Of a stretch of 59,088 nt of DNA, positions 1 through 7,070 are shown piece after piece. Source of the DNA: Coriobacteriaceae bacterium (GTDB lineage: Bacteria; Actinomycetota; Coriobacteriia; Coriobacteriales; Coriobacteriaceae). The notes under the pieces were generated by a model. It did not search any database, was not told the DNA's origin, and worked only from the letters and a program-made list of their open reading frames with translations. The stretch is from contig JAUNDT010000011.1 of NCBI GenBank assembly GCA_030525945.1, forward strand, positions 1 through 59,088, written 5' to 3'. The translations under genes and the position numbers were made by a program. Position 1 is the stretch's first letter, and each line of letters begins with the position of its first letter.

Positions 1-213
1 TTCAGGCTCACGTGGATGGCTGTCGTACCAACCGCAAAGGTCGTTTGGGGTGCATCCAAGCACCAAAGAAATCTTGCAGGCGTTTTCGAGGGTTAGCTTT
101 ACAGTTCCCTGCTCCCACGTTCTATATGTAGAGATTTTCATTCCGAGAGCGTCGGCAATCTGTCCTTGCGTGAATCCTTTTTCTTCCCGCACGCGCTTTA
201 GGGTCAGTCGCAT
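1..213 (-). CDS. XRE-family phage repressor-like regulator (partial)
   Basis: The minus strand reads open from an ATG at 213 off the left edge, so only the first 71 codons are visible. They form one helix-turn-helix domain of the XRE/Cro-CI family (residues about 3-60). The segment LGCTPNDLCG near the end of the domain closely matches LGCTVNDLCG in the divergent regulator at 436-657, so the two are related. A GGTGAG ribosome site precedes the ATG. The divergent layout around a palindrome-rich gap is that of a temperate-phage immunity region, so this is the likely lysogeny repressor. Whether a C-terminal oligomerisation or peptidase domain exists cannot be seen. Confidence 0.8.
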   Translation of the reverse strand, partial: MRLTLKRVREEKGFTQGQIADALGMKISTYRTWEQGTVKLTLENACKISLVLGCTPNDLCGWYDSHPREPE

Positions 214-245
214 GTCTCACCGCCTTTAATAGCTCAACACCGATA

Positions 246-274
246 AGTATAAAAGAAATTGGTATATCTAACAA
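246..274 (-). promoter_or_regulatory. Promoter of the leftward repressor gene
   Basis: On the minus strand, TTGTTA (274-269) and TATACT (251-246) are separated by exactly 17 bases. This is a good sigma-70-type match, about 30 bases upstream of the ATG at 213. Confidence 0.55.
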
Positions 275-293
275 GATTTTTAGTATTCGAGTA

Positions 294-320
294 TTGCAGT
301 ATCATTATTCTTGGTATAGT
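294..320 (+). promoter_or_regulatory. Possible rightward early promoter
   Basis: TTGCAG (294-299) and TATAGT (315-320) lie upstream of the rightward early operon, but the 15-base spacer is short. It would leave a leader of more than 100 bases holding the palindromes at 348-405. Confidence 0.3.
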
Positions 321-347
321 CTGTGACGCGTGCTAAGAATCTTAGTA

Positions 348-405
348 CGTATCTTTCCCCATGGGGAAAGATACGACTTTCCTTGACATGGTCAAAGGAA
401 AGTCG
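348..405. promoter_or_regulatory. Two adjoining palindromes in the immunity region (operator candidates)
   Basis: Positions 348-375 are a perfect 28-bp palindrome with half-site CGTATCTTTCCCCA. Directly adjoining it, 374-405 is a second inverted repeat with arms CGACTTTCC-TTGAC and GTCAA-AGGAAAGTCG, one base out of register, around a 3-base centre. They lie between the presumed rightward promoter and the Cro-like gene. Operators for the XRE proteins or transcript hairpins are both possible. Confidence 0.55.
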
Positions 406-435
406 GCGCGACCGATTGAAGGGAGGTGAGACGGA

Positions 436-657
436 ATGAGTGAGTTGAAAGAGGCGATCGCCCGCGCCCTGCGCGTCAAGCGCGCCGAGGCGGGCGTGTC
501 CCAAGAGGAGCTTGCCAAGAGATCCGGCGTGTCTGTCGACGCCATCCGCTCGTATGAGAGGCAGATGAGCCTGCCCCTGCTTGAGACGGCGTACAAGCTC
601 GCCGAGGCGCTTGGGTGCACGGTCAACGACCTGTGCGGAATCACGAAGGAGGTTTAG
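436..657 (+). CDS. XRE-family Cro-like regulator
   Basis: A 73-residue protein that is almost entirely one XRE helix-turn-helix domain (residues about 5-65, including SQEELAKRSGVSVDAIRSYER). A strong GGGAGGTGAGA ribosome site precedes the ATG. It is the first gene of the rightward early operon, divergent from the repressor-like gene at 213-1, with which it shares the segment LGCTxNDLCG. The expected role is Cro-like control of the lysis/lysogeny switch through the palindromes just upstream. Function is inferred from family and position. Confidence 0.8.
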   Translation: MSELKEAIARALRVKRAEAGVSQEELAKRSGVSVDAIRSYERQMSLPLLETAYKLAEALGCTVNDLCGITKEV

Positions 658-659
658 CA

Positions 660-830
660 ATGCTCGCTCTGGCAATCGCACTCATCGTCATTGCGCTGTT
701 CAGCCCCGTGAGCGCGCCAACGTTCGTTATCTGGCTCATCGGCATCGGGGTACTCGGCTTCTGGATGGGCAAGAGCGTAGCCGAACCGGTTAGGAAAGCG
801 GGGGTTTCAGACGATGAAAACCGAGATTGA
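660..830 (+). CDS. Small membrane protein, early phage operon
   Basis: A 56-residue protein starting at an ATG two bases after the Cro-like gene and behind AAGGAGG. It has two adjoining hydrophobic stretches (residues about 2-18 and 20-38) and a charged tail, so it is probably a membrane protein. No family recognised. Confidence 0.6.
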   Translation: MLALAIALIVIALFSPVSAPTFVIWLIGIGVLGFWMGKSVAEPVRKAGVSDDENRD

Positions 831-859
831 AACCGTTGGTTTTGGGGGTGGTTTTACGG

Positions 860-1006
860 ATGCCCGAAGCAACGCGGCTGCGCGCCGCGCAGTTCCGTTG
901 GTGCAGGTACGCGCTCGGCAAGGTTCGTATCTGGGACATGAGAAGAAAGATGCCCGCCCGAAGCGGCAACTTCGAACGGGCGCGTCAGATTGCAGCCAGC
1001 AATTGA
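860..1006 (+). CDS. Small basic protein, unknown
   Basis: An ATG at 860 behind a GGGGGTGG ribosome site opens a 48-residue Arg-rich frame (MPEATRLRAAQFRWCRYALG and onward) ending at TGA 1004-1006. A longer frame from 814 covers the same DNA, but its N-terminal half looks like an out-of-frame reading of this one. The gene is small and unrecognised. Confidence 0.4.
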   Translation: MPEATRLRAAQFRWCRYALGKVRIWDMRRKMPARSGNFERARQIAASN

Positions 1007-1026
1007 CAGAGGACATTTTAACGCAG

Positions 1027-1251
1027 ATGCCACGCTGGAAGCGTTGGGGCATCTATGCGATTGCGGTTGGATCTGTCACGGGAATCATCCCGCTCGCAGC
1101 AGCAGAGCTTGTCGCGGACGCGTTCACCGGAGTTCTCATAGCGCTTGAATCCCTTATAGGTTCGGGCACGATGGCGGCGCTCGGCATCGGGTTGTGCATC
1201 GCCGCCATCATCGCATGCATGGCATACCTGTTCAGGCTGGTGGAGCGATGA
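1027..1251 (+). CDS. Small two-helix membrane protein
   Basis: From the ATG at 1027 the frame gives 74 residues with two long hydrophobic segments (residues about 8-28 and 42-68). The frame remains open upstream to 814, but that extension looks non-coding. The upstream ribosome site is weak, so the start is uncertain. Its stop overlaps the next gene's ATG. Confidence 0.45.
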   Translation: MPRWKRWGIYAIAVGSVTGIIPLAAAELVADAFTGVLIALESLIGSGTMAALGIGLCIAAIIACMAYLFRLVER

Positions 1252-1466
1252 GCAATCCGTACCCAATCGTATGCCTCCATCGCGACCCAGATGGTTATTG
1301 GGTCGCTCGCATCGAGCAGAGCACGCGGACGCCTGAAACGAGCTGCATAGGGTCCGTCTTCAAGCGCGTGCGCCTGAACATCCCGCCGACAGCCACCAGA
1401 GCCGAGGCAGAGCACGTGCTAGGGCACTACATTCGGGCATGCAGGGAGCGCGGCAATGGACGTTGA
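1248..1466 (+). CDS. Hypothetical phage protein
   Basis: A 72-residue protein starting at an ATG that overlaps the previous stop (ATGA), which suggests translational coupling. It begins MSNPYPIVCLHRDPDGYWVA, a small-beta-sheet-like sequence, with a more basic second half. No recognised family. Confidence 0.55.
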   Translation: MSNPYPIVCLHRDPDGYWVARIEQSTRTPETSCIGSVFKRVRLNIPPTATRAEAEHVLGHYIRACRERGNGR

Positions 1467-1857
1467 TGATTGCACGCGCTCGCTCGAATCAGTCATGCGC
1501 GATGAAAGCAAGCCTAGGTCATTGCCGCTCAGGATTCAGGATCATCGCGAGCTGTTCGATGAATGGTGCGCACTCAACCCGCAAGCACTCAGGGAGATCG
1601 AGCTGACGGCGCTCGCCATCGCGGCGCACGGAAAGCGCGTATCGACCAAATACCTCATAGAAAAGCAGAGGTATGAGGGGCGCTCGAAGCTCAACCCGGT
1701 CACCTTCTACGACCTGAGCGGCCATGAGCACACCTATGGGATCAACAACACCATTACGCCGATGCTCGCGCGTTACCTGCTCAACCGGCACCCGGACATG
1801 GACATCGTAATCAAGCACTCAATCTTCGATGAAAAGGAGAACAACCATGAAGCGTAA
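1456..1857 (+). CDS. Hypothetical phage protein
   Basis: A 133-residue protein overlapping the previous gene by 11 bases. The region from about residue 25 (LRIQDHRELFDEWCALNPQA) to 120 looks like a folded helical domain with charged helices and few low-complexity stretches. An alternative ATG is at 1498. Function not recognised. Confidence 0.6.
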   Translation: MDVDDCTRSLESVMRDESKPRSLPLRIQDHRELFDEWCALNPQALREIELTALAIAAHGKRVSTKYLIEKQRYEGRSKLNPVTFYDLSGHEHTYGINNTITPMLARYLLNRHPDMDIVIKHSIFDEKENNHEA

Positions 1858-2125
1858 AGAGATCATCGACCTGATTGATGAGGTCGGGGCAAAGACCTTC
1901 GTCACCTGCGGGAGCATGAAGCTTCTCAACAAGAAATCCGGCGCTGAGGTCGAAGTCGATATGCCCGCCGTCTTCTCTGTCGTGCGCGGAACCCTCGCCT
2001 GGGTCTGCACTCTTCTCGATGGCAGGGCTGACGCTGAGAAGAACACCGCAAAGCACCTGCAAGACCTGCTCGAATACATCGGCTCTTCAATCGCGCTCGA
2101 CATCTCCGACGATGACGAGGACTAG
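1847..2125 (+). CDS. Hypothetical phage protein
   Basis: A 92-residue protein from the ATG at 1847, behind AAGGAG with good spacing; an upstream in-frame ATG at 1829 is less well placed. The C-terminus is very acidic (DISDDDED). No family recognised; the early-operon position suggests a role in phage establishment or replication. Confidence 0.6.
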   Translation: MKRKEIIDLIDEVGAKTFVTCGSMKLLNKKSGAEVEVDMPAVFSVVRGTLAWVCTLLDGRADAEKNTAKHLQDLLEYIGSSIALDISDDDED

Positions 2126-2339
2126 CGGGCACGGACAGCTGTCGCTTGATTTCGGCGAACCGCCGATGCCGACGCCCGGCGCGTGCGAGTTCGAACAGAA
2201 GACGTTCAACACCAAATCGTGCTGCCTGTTCAGGGGTCGGGAGATCTGGACCAACTGCCGCGAATGGGAGCACTGCATTTGGGACGGATGGCACCAGCAC
2301 GGGCAACCATGCGCCGAATGCGACGAGGAAGATTGTTAG
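2112..2339 (+). CDS. Small cysteine-rich protein
   Basis: A 75-residue protein overlapping the previous gene by 14 bases. It contains eight cysteines, including a CC pair, a C-x5-C pair and CAECDEEDC at the end, a pattern that suggests metal binding. No known zinc-finger family can be assigned by eye. Confidence 0.55.
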   Translation: MTRTSGHGQLSLDFGEPPMPTPGACEFEQKTFNTKSCCLFRGREIWTNCREWEHCIWDGWHQHGQPCAECDEEDC

Positions 2340-2349
2340 GAGGTGTGAC

Positions 2350-2805
2350 ATGGCGAGCAGGGAGGAATTGGCCGCAGCTCGCGAGCCAATGGCCTTCTTT
2401 AGGCACGATTCCAACGCATCGCACGATGACAAGTGCCAGAGGTTGATTCTTCGCCGTGGATACGACGGATACGGGCGATGGTGGATTCTCTGCGAATACC
2501 TCGCATCGTCCACTGGGCACCATGTGTCTTTCCAGACGGACGAGGACGCGAAGATTCTCGCGCGGGTACTCGGGTTCGGAACCGGCGGCGCTTTCGATGA
2601 CCTCATGGCCATGGAGGACTGCAAAGCATTCGTGTCCGACCTAATCGATCTGAAGCTCTTGGAATGCGATGAAAACGGCTACTTGCAGAGCGTTCGAATG
2701 CAGAAAAACGCGCTCTATTTCGGTCAGCAGCGCGCGAACGGTCGCAAGGGCGGCAGACCTCGAAAGAACAAGACTTCTGAAGATTCCACAGCTAGGGAGG
2801 TGTAA
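2350..2805 (+). CDS. Replication-initiator-like protein (Lin1244/Lin1753-type N-terminal domain)
   Basis: A 151-residue protein behind a strong TAGGAGGTG site. Residues about 10-115 (MAFFRHDSNASHDDKCQRLI and onward, then YGRWWILCEYLASS) resemble the N-terminal domain of phage replisome-organiser proteins of the Lin1244/Lin1753 type. The C-terminus is a basic linker (GRKGGRPRKNK). Such proteins normally continue past the linker, so the gene is short for the group. The A-rich, repeat-laden DNA immediately downstream and the DnaA boxes at 3058-3078 fit a replication function. Confidence 0.65.
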   Translation: MASREELAAAREPMAFFRHDSNASHDDKCQRLILRRGYDGYGRWWILCEYLASSTGHHVSFQTDEDAKILARVLGFGTGGAFDDLMAMEDCKAFVSDLIDLKLLECDENGYLQSVRMQKNALYFGQQRANGRKGGRPRKNKTSEDSTAREV

Positions 2806-2810
2806 AAGCA

Positions 2811-3133
2811 TGTTCCTAAAACCAAGCACAAAACCGTTGGTTTTTGGTTCGGTTAACCCGTCCGCAAAAGATGGCAAAAGCCTAAAACAAAACAAAACAA
2901 AACAAGAAGGAGTGGGTTTGGTTCTTAAAACCAAACCAAACCCACTCACTTGCTTGTCAGTCAACCTAACAAGCAAGGTTATTTCTCTTGCTTCTTCTCT
3001 TTGCAGGCACTTCCGAAACGCTCGAATCTGCGATTTCAGACCTCTGTTTTCAACAGGTTTTCCACAGAGTTATCCACATAGCGTGTTTTGGGGTGATCGT
3101 AGATGCCTTGGGGAACTTATCACGGGCGCGTAG
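2811..3133 (+). CDS. Possible low-complexity ORF over the origin-like region
   Basis: An ATG at 2811 follows a good GGGAGGTG site, and the frame runs 107 codons. The product is low complexity (SLKQNKTKQEGVGLVLKTKP), and the DNA beneath is made of short A-rich and AACCAAACC repeats. It may be a frame-disrupted tail of the upstream initiator gene, or not a gene at all. Confidence 0.3.
2830..3080. other. Candidate phage replication origin
   Basis: The segment holds several AACCAAACC/GGTTTGGTT copies in both orientations, including a 12-bp stem GTGGGTTTGGTT with its complement. It also has a run of AAAAC units near 2884-2902 and two DnaA-box-like 9-mers three bases apart: TTTTCCACA (3058-3066) and TTATCCACA (3070-3078, a match to TTATNCACA). 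It follows a replication-initiator-like gene. Inferred from motifs only. Confidence 0.5.
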
Positions 3134-3285
3134 AGATACGACGATGCCCAATCTGCGGCAAGGAGCGACCGATTGATTGGTTCGTCCGAAATCATCAAGA
3201 GCACGAATCATGCTGGCTCTGCCGTGAGACGGGCAGGGACGGCAGCAAACCAAGAAGGGAGAAGGTCGATGGGCTTATCGGATGA
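3103..3285 (+). CDS. Small zinc-ribbon protein
   Basis: A 60-residue protein with two paired-cysteine knuckles (CPICGKE near residue 15 and CWLC near residue 38), as in small zinc-ribbon proteins of phage early regions. The start follows GGGGTGATCGTAG. The 3' end overlaps the next gene. Partner or substrate unknown. Confidence 0.5.
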   Translation: MPWGTYHGRVEIRRCPICGKERPIDWFVRNHQEHESCWLCRETGRDGSKPRREKVDGLIG

Positions 3286-3517
3286 CAAGATCGATTACTG
3301 CAAACAGTGCATCGCCGAAATCAGGAGTGAGGCCGCGTCGGTGCTCGAAGCCCTATCGAAGCCGGACATTGACATTCGGAATGTGCTCGACCTGAGCAGT
3401 GACGTTAACGATTCGGCGTTGAGAATGCACACGATGCTTTCAGCAGCGTTCATTTCAGACTTGTTCGAGGCGATTCATTCAGATGCCAAATTCTACCGTT
3501 TCAGAAATCATCACTGA
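3269..3517 (+). CDS. Hypothetical phage protein
   Basis: An 82-residue acidic, probably helical protein from the ATG at 3269 behind GGGAGAAGG. It overlaps the zinc-ribbon gene by 17 bases. No family recognised. Confidence 0.55.
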   Translation: MGLSDDKIDYCKQCIAEIRSEAASVLEALSKPDIDIRNVLDLSSDVNDSALRMHTMLSAAFISDLFEAIHSDAKFYRFRNHH

Positions 3518-3529
3518 AGGAGTTTGAAG

Positions 3530-3820
3530 ATGATCGAGGTTAAACAGGCAAAGACGCTTCAGGAGCTTGCAGGGTGTCTCGCGGGCAATCCCGTTGAACA
3601 TCCCGACCATTACGCCGGAGACGGCAAGATCGAATGCATGGATGCCATGCGCTCGATGATGAGCGGCGATACCTACGCCCTCCCGGCGATCGCCGCGCAC
3701 TGGTGGGCCGCAGCGTTCAAGTACATCTGGCGTTGGCGTCGTAAGGGCGGGGTTCAGGATCTGCGCAAGTGCCGCCAGTGCATCGACTACCTCATTGCCG
3801 AGATCGAGGGCGAGCAGTGA
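3530..3820 (+). CDS. DUF3310-family phage protein
   Basis: A 96-residue protein behind AAGGAG. HPDHYAGDGKIECMDAM, followed by FKYIWRWRRKGGVQDLRKCR and IDYLIAEIE, matches the layout of the DUF3310 (SaV-like, sometimes called nucleotide kinase) family common in phage early regions. The biochemical activity of the family is not firmly established. Confidence 0.75.
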   Translation: MIEVKQAKTLQELAGCLAGNPVEHPDHYAGDGKIECMDAMRSMMSGDTYALPAIAAHWWAAAFKYIWRWRRKGGVQDLRKCRQCIDYLIAEIEGEQ

Positions 3821-3960
3821 GACGCCACCGCATCGCAATCGCCATCGTCACCACCATCCTGACTGCATCGGCGGCGTTCTGCGCCTATTGGTGGGTTTAC
3901 CGGCAGCTCTGCGCGGTCGCTTTACTTCTCATCTTCCTGGCACTGGCCGCAATGTCTTAA
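3817..3960 (+). CDS. Small membrane protein
   Basis: A GTG at 3817 overlaps the stop of the DUF3310 gene and opens 47 codons. The product is basic at the N-terminus, then almost wholly hydrophobic, with one or two membrane segments (residues 6-25 and 30-46). No family recognised. Confidence 0.45.
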   Translation: MRRHRIAIAIVTTILTASAAFCAYWWVYRQLCAVALLLIFLALAAMS

Positions 3961-3971
3961 GGGGGCAACCA

Positions 3972-4160
3972 ATGGATAACAAAGACCTGATCGACGGGTT
4001 GGCCGTCATGATCCTTGCGAGCATCGTCATATTGGCCGTGACGGTAAGCCTCGCTGTCGGCTTTTTCTTCGGAATCGGCTACGGCTTTTTGGTGCTGTCG
4101 GCGTTCGTGTTTTCGGCAATCGTCGGGATGCTCTCCATGTTCAAGAGGGCGAGCAAGTAG
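3972..4160 (+). CDS. Small membrane protein
   Basis: A 62-residue protein from the ATG at 3972 behind GGGGG, with two long hydrophobic stretches (residues about 8-32 and 33-55) and a basic C-terminus (FKRASK). It lies directly upstream of the integrase. Function unknown. Confidence 0.55.
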   Translation: MDNKDLIDGLAVMILASIVILAVTVSLAVGFFFGIGYGFLVLSAFVFSAIVGMLSMFKRASK

Positions 4161-4161
4161 C

Positions 4162-5337
4162 ATGAGCGTCACGGTCAAAAGGGGCAGGGACGGCGTTTTC
4201 GAATGCCGCCTGTATCTCGGTCGCGGCGTTGACGGCAGGGCGATCCGCCCCTATAAGCGATTCCCCAACGCCGCAACGGAGTCCGAGGCTCTGGAACTCG
4301 CGGAGACGTGGGCGGCAAACCTCACGGCGAACGGAGAGGTTAAGAGCGCCCGCCTGATCGACCTTCTTGCCGATTACGTCCAGCTCAGGGGGCGGAACGG
4401 CGCAAGTCCCAACAGCATCAAGAGCTATCGACTGTTCACGCACTACGTTGCGAGGTTTCTGAGGACTGCCAACGCTCGCGATCTCAGCGTCATGGACTTC
4501 AACCGGTTCGAGCAGGCGTTGCTCATGCCCAAATCTGACGGAGGTCAGGGTCTTTGCAGGAACAGCGTCATCAATGTCCACAACTTCCTGAGAGGCGCTT
4601 ACAACCACTTTGTCGATGCCGGAATATGCGACGCCAACCCGATTGTCTACGTGTCGAAGCCGTCACCCGAGCGGCATGAGGCATGCGCCCTGACTGAATG
4701 GGACTTCGAGGACTTCAACGCGCGGCTCGAATCGGCGATGGGCGTCGAGGGAACCGGCATGGGCGAATACCGCCGTGCGGTCTATGCGTTCGCCGCATGG
4801 CTCGCGCTCGTGACCGGGATGCGCGTCGGTGAGGTGTGCGCGGAGCAGAGGGCCGATGTGAAGCGCTATCAGATGTTCCTGCACGTCGGCGGCAATGTCA
4901 TCGAGAGCGCCGGGGCGAAGCCGTACCGGCGCGATGTCACGAAAGGCCGCAAATGCCGAAACATCGCCGTGACCGCAGAGGATCTGGGCGTTATCGATTC
5001 GTTCGTGAGGTTGCAGAACGCGGTTCTCGGGCGTCTTGATGCCGATTCGCCTCTGGTGACGCTCGATGGCTCCTATATGCGCCCAACGACGATTTCACGC
5101 GCTTTCAGCCGCATCCGTGACTCGTGCGGCCTTCCGAAGGAGATCACGTTCCACAGCCTGCGGCACACGCACGCTTCGTGGCTCATCGCCAACGGCTGCG
5201 ACCTAAAGACGCTCTCGGAGCGGATGGGCCACGCGGACGAGGCAACGACGCTCCGGTTCTACGGGCACCTGATGCCCGGTCGCGATGCCGTTGCGGCGCA
5301 GCTCTTCAGCGAAGCGAAGCGCCGGGCGCTTGGGTAA
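4162..5337 (+). CDS. int: Tyrosine-family site-specific integrase
   Basis: A 391-residue phage integrase that would recombine attP with a host attB. Residues 1-60 resemble an arm-binding domain, about 65-165 a SAM-like core-binding domain, and 190-390 the catalytic domain. The catalytic set is visible: R221 (TGMRVGEV), H331-x-x-R334-H335 (HSLRH), H357 (GHA) and the nucleophile Y367 (RFYGHL). It is the last gene of the first early block; the following 150 bases (5338-5487) carry no gene and could hold attP, although no matching repeat is seen elsewhere in the window. Its internal position, with early genes on both sides, is unusual. Confidence 0.93.
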   Translation: MSVTVKRGRDGVFECRLYLGRGVDGRAIRPYKRFPNAATESEALELAETWAANLTANGEVKSARLIDLLADYVQLRGRNGASPNSIKSYRLFTHYVARFLRTANARDLSVMDFNRFEQALLMPKSDGGQGLCRNSVINVHNFLRGAYNHFVDAGICDANPIVYVSKPSPERHEACALTEWDFEDFNARLESAMGVEGTGMGEYRRAVYAFAAWLALVTGMRVGEVCAEQRADVKRYQMFLHVGGNVIESAGAKPYRRDVTKGRKCRNIAVTAEDLGVIDSFVRLQNAVLGRLDADSPLVTLDGSYMRPTTISRAFSRIRDSCGLPKEITFHSLRHTHASWLIANGCDLKTLSERMGHADEATTLRFYGHLMPGRDAVAAQLFSEAKRRALG

Positions 5338-5487
5338 GGAGGTGTGCCAAAAGTGAACCAAAGCGCTTTTTCTGCCATCAATCGAGCAGAGGAAGAAACG
5401 CAAGGTAAACCACGGCTTTTGGCTTTGGTTTTGATAGCGGGTGACAGATAAGAAGTAATTATCAGGCAATCACGAAAAGGGGGTGCC

Positions 5488-5763
5488 ATGAACCACGATG
5501 AAGCTCGGGAACTGGTCTCGAATCTCGATGTGAGCGACAAGCTTAAGGCGTCAATGATGCGGACTTTCGACGCGTTGCAGGATCGATGGGACAAAGATCG
5601 CGATGCGGCAGCGACCGCGTACCAGATTGACATTCCCGCGCAATCAATTCGGATCTGCGGAGAGCTTCAGGCGAGGCACGCTCTGGACATGCTGAAGAGC
5701 CTGAAGCTCACCGGAACTTATCGAGTTATGAAAGGTGGAGTAAGTGAAGGAAATCGAGGTTAA
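5488..5763 (+). CDS. Hypothetical phage protein
   Basis: A 91-residue helical, charged protein starting behind AAAAGGGGGTG. It is the first gene after the integrase gap and overlaps the next gene by 20 bases. No family recognised. Confidence 0.55.
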   Translation: MNHDEARELVSNLDVSDKLKASMMRTFDALQDRWDKDRDAAATAYQIDIPAQSIRICGELQARHALDMLKSLKLTGTYRVMKGGVSEGNRG

Positions 5764-5914
5764 CGATGACGAGTGGATGCGGATCAAGCACAAGCTTATG
5801 ACCTCCACCGTCGAGGAAGCGCTGAGCGACTACACGGCACCGGTTCGCATCGTGCACGGATGTGAGTACGTGACTTTCGAAAGGGGCAATGATGATTCCG
5901 AATCTGACCACTGA
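5744..5914 (+). CDS. Small acidic protein
   Basis: A GTG at 5744 behind AAAGGTGGAG opens 56 codons (KEIEVNDDEWMRIKHKLM and onward) ending at TGA 5912-5914. It overlaps both neighbours. The ribosome site and acidic composition support it; function unknown. Confidence 0.45.
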   Translation: MKEIEVNDDEWMRIKHKLMTSTVEEALSDYTAPVRIVHGCEYVTFERGNDDSESDH

Positions 5915-6206
5915 GCAACGCCGCGAGTATCTTGAGAAGGCTTCGAAAGTTCGCAGGGAGCGAGCGATTGTGCGTAATGACCTGAAGTCCGGTCTGATGA
6001 CCTTTGGCCAGGTGCTAAAGCTCGCCGACGCCGACTGCCAAGCAGTGTCCAACATGCGCGTAAAGCAGGTTATCAACTCCATGCCTGGGTACGGCCATGC
6101 AAAGACTCAGCAACTTATGAGGGCTTTGCAAATTGCAGATGGTCGGCGCATCAAGGGTCTTGGCGTTCGCCAGCGTGCCGCCCTGTTGGAGGTCCTTGGA
6201 TGCTGA
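5889..6206 (+). CDS. Actinobacterial-type integration host factor (mIHF)
   Basis: A 105-residue protein matching the actinobacterial IHF family, which is unrelated to E. coli IHF. It shows an N-terminal helix (IPNLTTEQRREYLEKASKVR), a central MRVKQVINSMPGYGHAKTQQ segment with the helix-two-turn-helix DNA-binding hairpin, and a C-terminal GLGVRQRAALLEVLG. These proteins bend or coat DNA and assist phage integration in actinobacteria. Its place just downstream of the integrase fits an accessory role in recombination. ATG ATG is present at 5889 and 5892. Confidence 0.85.
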   Translation: MMIPNLTTEQRREYLEKASKVRRERAIVRNDLKSGLMTFGQVLKLADADCQAVSNMRVKQVINSMPGYGHAKTQQLMRALQIADGRRIKGLGVRQRAALLEVLGC

Positions 6207-6370
6207 CCGCCATTTTCTACCTGTGCGGCGGCTTGCTGTCGCTGCTCGCTCTTTTCGGCTCCGATGCTGAAAAAGACATGATGCTGCTTGTCTTGGCGCA
6301 ATTGATATTCATTTCTGCGAACGTCATCGAGATCAAAGGGATTTTAAGGGAGCGGATTTATGAGCATTAA
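6200..6370 (+). CDS. Small membrane protein
   Basis: A 56-residue protein from the ATG at 6200, with two hydrophobic segments (residues 2-20 and 27-47), overlapping the IHF stop and the SSB start. Coupled translation is likely. No family recognised. Confidence 0.5.
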   Translation: MLTAIFYLCGGLLSLLALFGSDAEKDMMLLVLAQLIFISANVIEIKGILRERIYEH

Positions 6371-6782
6371 CCACGTCATTCTGTCCGGCAATCTCGGAGC
6401 CAATTCCGAACTGAGGTACACGAAGAGCGGTACGCCCATCCTGACTTTCTCTCTTGCCGTCAATGACCGCGTGCCTAACGGCGATGGGACTTGGGGTGAT
6501 TACACGAATTGGCCCGATTGCTCGATGTTCGGCAAGCGTGCCGAAGCGCTCGCGCCGTACCTCACCAAGGGCGTGAAGGTAACCGTTTCCGGAAGGGTGA
6601 GGACGCACACCTACCAGAAGGACGGGCAGAACTTGAAGCGTTGGGAGATTCGCGTTGAGAACGTCGAGCTGATGCAGGTGAAGCGCGAGCAGCAGAGCGC
6701 ATATGCCCAACCGGCGGAACAGGCGCAGCCGATTGCGACGTCACCGGCGCCAGACGTGTACGACGAGGATATTCCGTTTTAA
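6360..6782 (+). CDS. ssb: Single-stranded DNA-binding protein
   Basis: A 140-residue SSB. Residues 1-105 form the OB fold (INHVILSGNLGANSELRYT, then DCSMFGKRAEALAPYLTKG, VSGRVRTHTY). A Gln/Ala/Pro-rich linker follows, and the acidic tip DEDIPF at the C-terminus is the protein-interaction tail typical of bacterial SSB. It would protect single strands in phage replication. A GGGAGCGG ribosome site precedes the ATG. Confidence 0.92.
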   Translation: MSINHVILSGNLGANSELRYTKSGTPILTFSLAVNDRVPNGDGTWGDYTNWPDCSMFGKRAEALAPYLTKGVKVTVSGRVRTHTYQKDGQNLKRWEIRVENVELMQVKREQQSAYAQPAEQAQPIATSPAPDVYDEDIPF

Positions 6783-6791
6783 GGAGCAAGG

Positions 6792-7070
6792 ATGTTGTTG
6801 GAACTTTTCAAGCGAAGCAAAGAGGTGGAAGAGCTGCGCGAGCTGCTTGCCCAAGCCGATGATGTGACCCGCTCAAACCCGCGAGACGAACAGGGGCGGA
6901 CGCTCGCCCTCGATGACGTTGTTCTCTACAACGGCGCTCGCTACCGCGTCGTTGCCATGAGCCATCGCGGAAAGGTGTCAATCCGCCACGTCTCGATGCA
7001 TGGCGGCTGCGGGGCGCGTTGGGTTCCCGCGGACCGCGTTTCGTTTCTCACAAGTCAGGAGGTCTTCTAA
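6792..7070 (+). CDS. Hypothetical phage protein
   Basis: A 92-residue protein between ssb and dut behind AAGGAGCAAGG. An N-terminal helix (EVEELRELLAQADDV) is followed by a small beta-rich part (ALDDVVLYNGARYRVVAMSH). No family recognised. Confidence 0.6.
   Translation: MLLELFKRSKEVEELRELLAQADDVTRSNPRDEQGRTLALDDVVLYNGARYRVVAMSHRGKVSIRHVSMHGGCGARWVPADRVSFLTSQEVF

Noticed and set aside
814..1251. 145-codon frame starting inside the previous gene
   Set aside because: N-terminal half looks like an out-of-frame reading of the 860-1006 ORF; only the part from 1027 looks like protein.
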